The translations under genes were made by a program, and so were the position numbers. Source: Prevotellaceae bacterium (lineage in GTDB: Bacteria > Bacteroidota > Bacteroidia > Bacteroidales > UBA932). From it: a DNA stretch of 35,618 nucleotides. The notes below the pieces were generated by a model. It worked only from the letters and a program-made list of their open reading frames with translations. It was not told the origin of the DNA and made no database searches. Positions 33,254 to 35,618 of the stretch are shown here, piece after piece. Each line of letters starts with the position of its first letter. Within the stretch, counting starts at the first letter, position 1. The stretch covers positions 1-35,618 of the forward strand of contig JAIRSZ010000161.1 of assembly GCA_031255195.1 (NCBI GenBank). The letters run 5' to 3'.

Positions 33254-35302
33254 ATGAAAAGAAAAACAAGTAGAAGTCTCATTTGCTTTTGCCGCTGGAC
33301 GCGCAAGCGCTACGCTGTGTTCAACAGCCTTGGCAGGCAAATAAAAATCGGCGTGCTGGCCACAAGCTTGTCGCTGGTAACGCTCGGTGCACAGCAGGCC
33401 TCGGCGCAGGCAACAGCAGAGCAAGCCTCCGAGCGCGAGCCGGAAACCGACCCCGTGCCCATAGGCGAGGTGACGGTAACGGGCGATAAAACGCTGGCCA
33501 TTGCCGAGCCGGTGCGCGTGGTAGCCCTCATCAGCCGCAGCGACATCGAGCGGGCGGCGGTGCAGAACATCCAAGACCTGCTGCGCTACGTTGATGGCGT
33601 TGACGTAAGAACGCGCGGCAGCAACAATGTGCAGGCCGACATATCCCTCCGCGGCGGCACTTTTGACCAAACGGTCGTCCTCCTCAACGGCGTAAACATT
33701 ACCGACCCACAAACCGGACATCACTCCCTAAACATCCCCGTTAACCTCGAAGACGTGCAGCGCATAGAGGTGCTGCAAGGCCCCGGCGCATGGACGTTTG
33801 GCGCGGCTACCTACAGCGGCGCCATCAACATTATTACGAGCGCACCAAACCGCTCTGGTGGCTCTGTGGGGTTGGCGCAGGGGATGCACGGCTACCAAAG
33901 CGCTAACGCCACCGGAAACCTTGCCGCAAAAGGCTGGTGCGCTGCTCTGTCGGCAAGCAAAAGCAAGAGCGACGGGTACGCCGGCAACACCGACTTTGAC
34001 GTGGATAACGTGTACGCCCAGCTGCGCTACACTACCGAAAAAAGCGGCACGCTCAGCGGACAGCTCGGCTACCAGAGCAAAGATTTTGGGGCAAACAACT
34101 TCTACACGCCGGAGTACCTTCACCAGTACGAGCATACGCAGACGCTCCTTTCGAGCCTGCGCTACGGCGTTGAAAGAGAAAAGTGGGGGCTGAGCGCAAC
34201 GCTCTACCACCGCCAACACTACGACCGCTACGAGCTGTTTCACGTTAACCCTGCCGAATGGTACACCGGCCACAGCTACCACCGCACCGACGTGGCGGGG
34301 GCGCTGGCGCAGCTCACCCGCCTTAGCCGGCTGGGGACAGGCACGGCAGGCTTCAGCTACCGCTACGAGCACATCTACAGCAGCGCGCTGGGCGAGCCGA
34401 TGCAGGAAAATATCGCCGTGAAAGGAGAGGGGGGGAGCAACGCTTTTTACGCGCGTGAAAAAAAGCGCGAGCATTTCTCGGTCTTTTTGCAGCACGCCCT
34501 GCACGCGCAGCGGGTACACGCCACGCTTGGGCTGATGGGCGCCGGTAACAGCGATTTTGGCTTCCGCGCATACGCCGGAGGAAACGTAACGTATGACCTC
34601 AGCTCGGCGTGGAACTTCTGCGCTGCCCTCAACAACGACTACCGCCTGCCAACGTTTACCGACCTCTACTACAAAGTCGGCTCGTACAGGGGCAATCCTG
34701 ATTTGAAGCCGGAGGAGGCCGTCACCGGAGAGCTTGCGCTGCGCTACCGCCGGACGTTATGGCGAGCCTCAGCATCGGGATTTTACCGCTACGGCTACCG
34801 CCTCATCAGCTGGAGTCTCAACCCGAACGACAACCTGTGGTACGCGCAGAACATTGCCAACGTTGCCACCGTTGGCGCAAACCTTCACGCCGAGTATGCA
34901 CCGCAGAGGCAGCTGCTCAAAAAGGCCGCCATTGCCTATGCCTACCTCTACGCCACGCCGAGCGGCAGGGAGGAGGCGGCCAGCTACGTGGTGGAGCAGC
35001 TGAGCCACCGCCTCACGGCAACGTTGCAGCACGGCGTTTGGAGGCGGCTGTCGGCGTCGTGGCAGCTACAGTACCAGCAGCGCGCCGGCGTCTACAAGCC
35101 TTTTGACGTTGAGGCGAAAACCTACGTTGAGGCCGTTCCTTTCAAGCCGTTTTGGTTGTGCGATTTGAAAATAGGCTGGGAAGGCGAGAGCAGCAGCATC
35201 TTTGCCGCCGCCACCAACCTGTTTGACGTCGCCTACTTTGATTTTGGAAATATCCCGCAGCCCGGACGGTGGGTAAAGGCCGGAATCACCGTAAAATTTT
35301 GA
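33254..35302 (+). CDS. TonB-dependent outer-membrane receptor, BtuB-like
   Basis: This receptor has 682 residues and imports a ligand across the outer membrane using TonB energy. The N-terminus carries an unusually long signal: a conserved WTRKRYAVFNSLGR block (15-28), then a hydrophobic stretch cut near ASA51. I have seen this extended type on Bacteroidetes receptors tied to cobalamin. A Ton-box-like IGEVTVTG (70-77) precedes the plug (about 85-198; LRGG, VLLNGVNI, VEVLQGP-like, GAINII). The rest is a barrel ending in the terminal Phe of AGITVKF. The NPDLKPE motif is typical of the superfamily. Corrinoid is the best ligand guess, but iron complexes cannot be excluded. Confidence 0.9.
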   Translation: MKRKTSRSLICFCRWTRKRYAVFNSLGRQIKIGVLATSLSLVTLGAQQASAQATAEQASEREPETDPVPIGEVTVTGDKTLAIAEPVRVVALISRSDIERAAVQNIQDLLRYVDGVDVRTRGSNNVQADISLRGGTFDQTVVLLNGVNITDPQTGHHSLNIPVNLEDVQRIEVLQGPGAWTFGAATYSGAINIITSAPNRSGGSVGLAQGMHGYQSANATGNLAAKGWCAALSASKSKSDGYAGNTDFDVDNVYAQLRYTTEKSGTLSGQLGYQSKDFGANNFYTPEYLHQYEHTQTLLSSLRYGVEREKWGLSATLYHRQHYDRYELFHVNPAEWYTGHSYHRTDVAGALAQLTRLSRLGTGTAGFSYRYEHIYSSALGEPMQENIAVKGEGGSNAFYAREKKREHFSVFLQHALHAQRVHATLGLMGAGNSDFGFRAYAGGNVTYDLSSAWNFCAALNNDYRLPTFTDLYYKVGSYRGNPDLKPEEAVTGELALRYRRTLWRASASGFYRYGYRLISWSLNPNDNLWYAQNIANVATVGANLHAEYAPQRQLLKKAAIAYAYLYATPSGREEAASYVVEQLSHRLTATLQHGVWRRLSASWQLQYQQRAGVYKPFDVEAKTYVEAVPFKPFWLCDLKIGWEGESSSIFAAATNLFDVAYFDFGNIPQPGRWVKAGITVKF

Positions 35303-35618
35303 ATCCTGACGGTCAGCATACCAGAATGTGCAAAAAAAAGGCTCTTAGATAGCTATGAATGTGATTTTGTAAAAGAGTCCTTCTTGGAATCGTTTAATCT
35401 GCAAGCTATAATAATGCCAAATTCACGACTTTTGGTATGGCTTTACTCTGCATCAATGTTGGCTTTGCCGCTTACATGGTAGAATTTTACTTGTCAGAAA
35501 AAATATGATACTAACCTGAATTTTATCATGTTAGCTATTTATTTACATGGTTGTTGATAAGTTCTCCGTGTTTTTATCTAAACATATTTTGAGCTTTCAA
35601 AAAAATTAATTTCATTTG
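35303..35618. other. Gene-free right end of the window
   Basis: No gene start or end is supported. A weak terminator-like hairpin GGCTCTT/AAGAGTCC with a short TTCTT tail (about 35340-35385) follows the receptor gene. The remainder is AT-rich. Confidence 0.4.

Overview
The window looks like a stretch of chromosome from a Bacteroidetes bacterium, most likely of the order Bacteroidales. Three observations support this. Many upstream regions carry the Bacteroidetes sigma factor type of -7 box (TAnnTTTG), several with a TTG box 18-20 bases further upstream, and Shine-Dalgarno sequences are not obvious. The gene content includes LVIVD-repeat lipoproteins, a yajC-ybbR-coaE cluster, a TonB-dependent receptor with an extended signal peptide, DUF6599 and hexameric glutamate dehydrogenase. 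The genes are GC-rich and lie between AT-rich spacers. I found no insertion sequence, prophage, CRISPR array, tRNA or rRNA. Most of the window is ordinary housekeeping chromosome.

Layout from the left. Bases 1-697 form a long gene-free stretch with a duplicated repeat built from 10-base units. It is followed by tex (+) and gcvH (+). On the minus strand come rarA with an upstream aldo/keto reductase, then a probable operon trpB (TrpB2 type) > M3 dipeptidase lipoprotein > DUF456 membrane protein > hisA. Next, also on the minus strand, is yajC > ybbR-like > coaE > TerB/J-domain protein > tyrS. Diverging from yajC on the plus strand are two LVIVD-repeat lipoprotein genes. recQ (-) and a Nudix hydrolase (-) follow, then cysK (+) and a pyridoxamine-kinase-type gene (+), then a solitary RND pump gene (-), then gdhA (+).

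The right third is the most unusual part. A minus-strand operon holds a Tat-exported aldo/keto reductase with two C-terminal four-cysteine clusters, a secreted DUF6599 protein and a YgiQ-type radical SAM protein. A compact, multi-stem RNA-like element precedes it. Diverging from it is a plus-strand three-gene unit: a predicted beta-rich surface lipoprotein, a second unrecognised lipoprotein and a BtuB-like TonB-dependent receptor. The last 316 bases hold no gene.

The best candidates for undescribed biology are the structured leader with the Tat-reductase/DUF6599/YgiQ operon, the two-lipoprotein plus TonB receptor unit, and the spacer between cysK and the kinase gene, where two copies of one 7-base segment compete for the same pairing partner. 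All family assignments were made by reading motifs, without database searches. Promoter and RNA-structure calls were made by eye.
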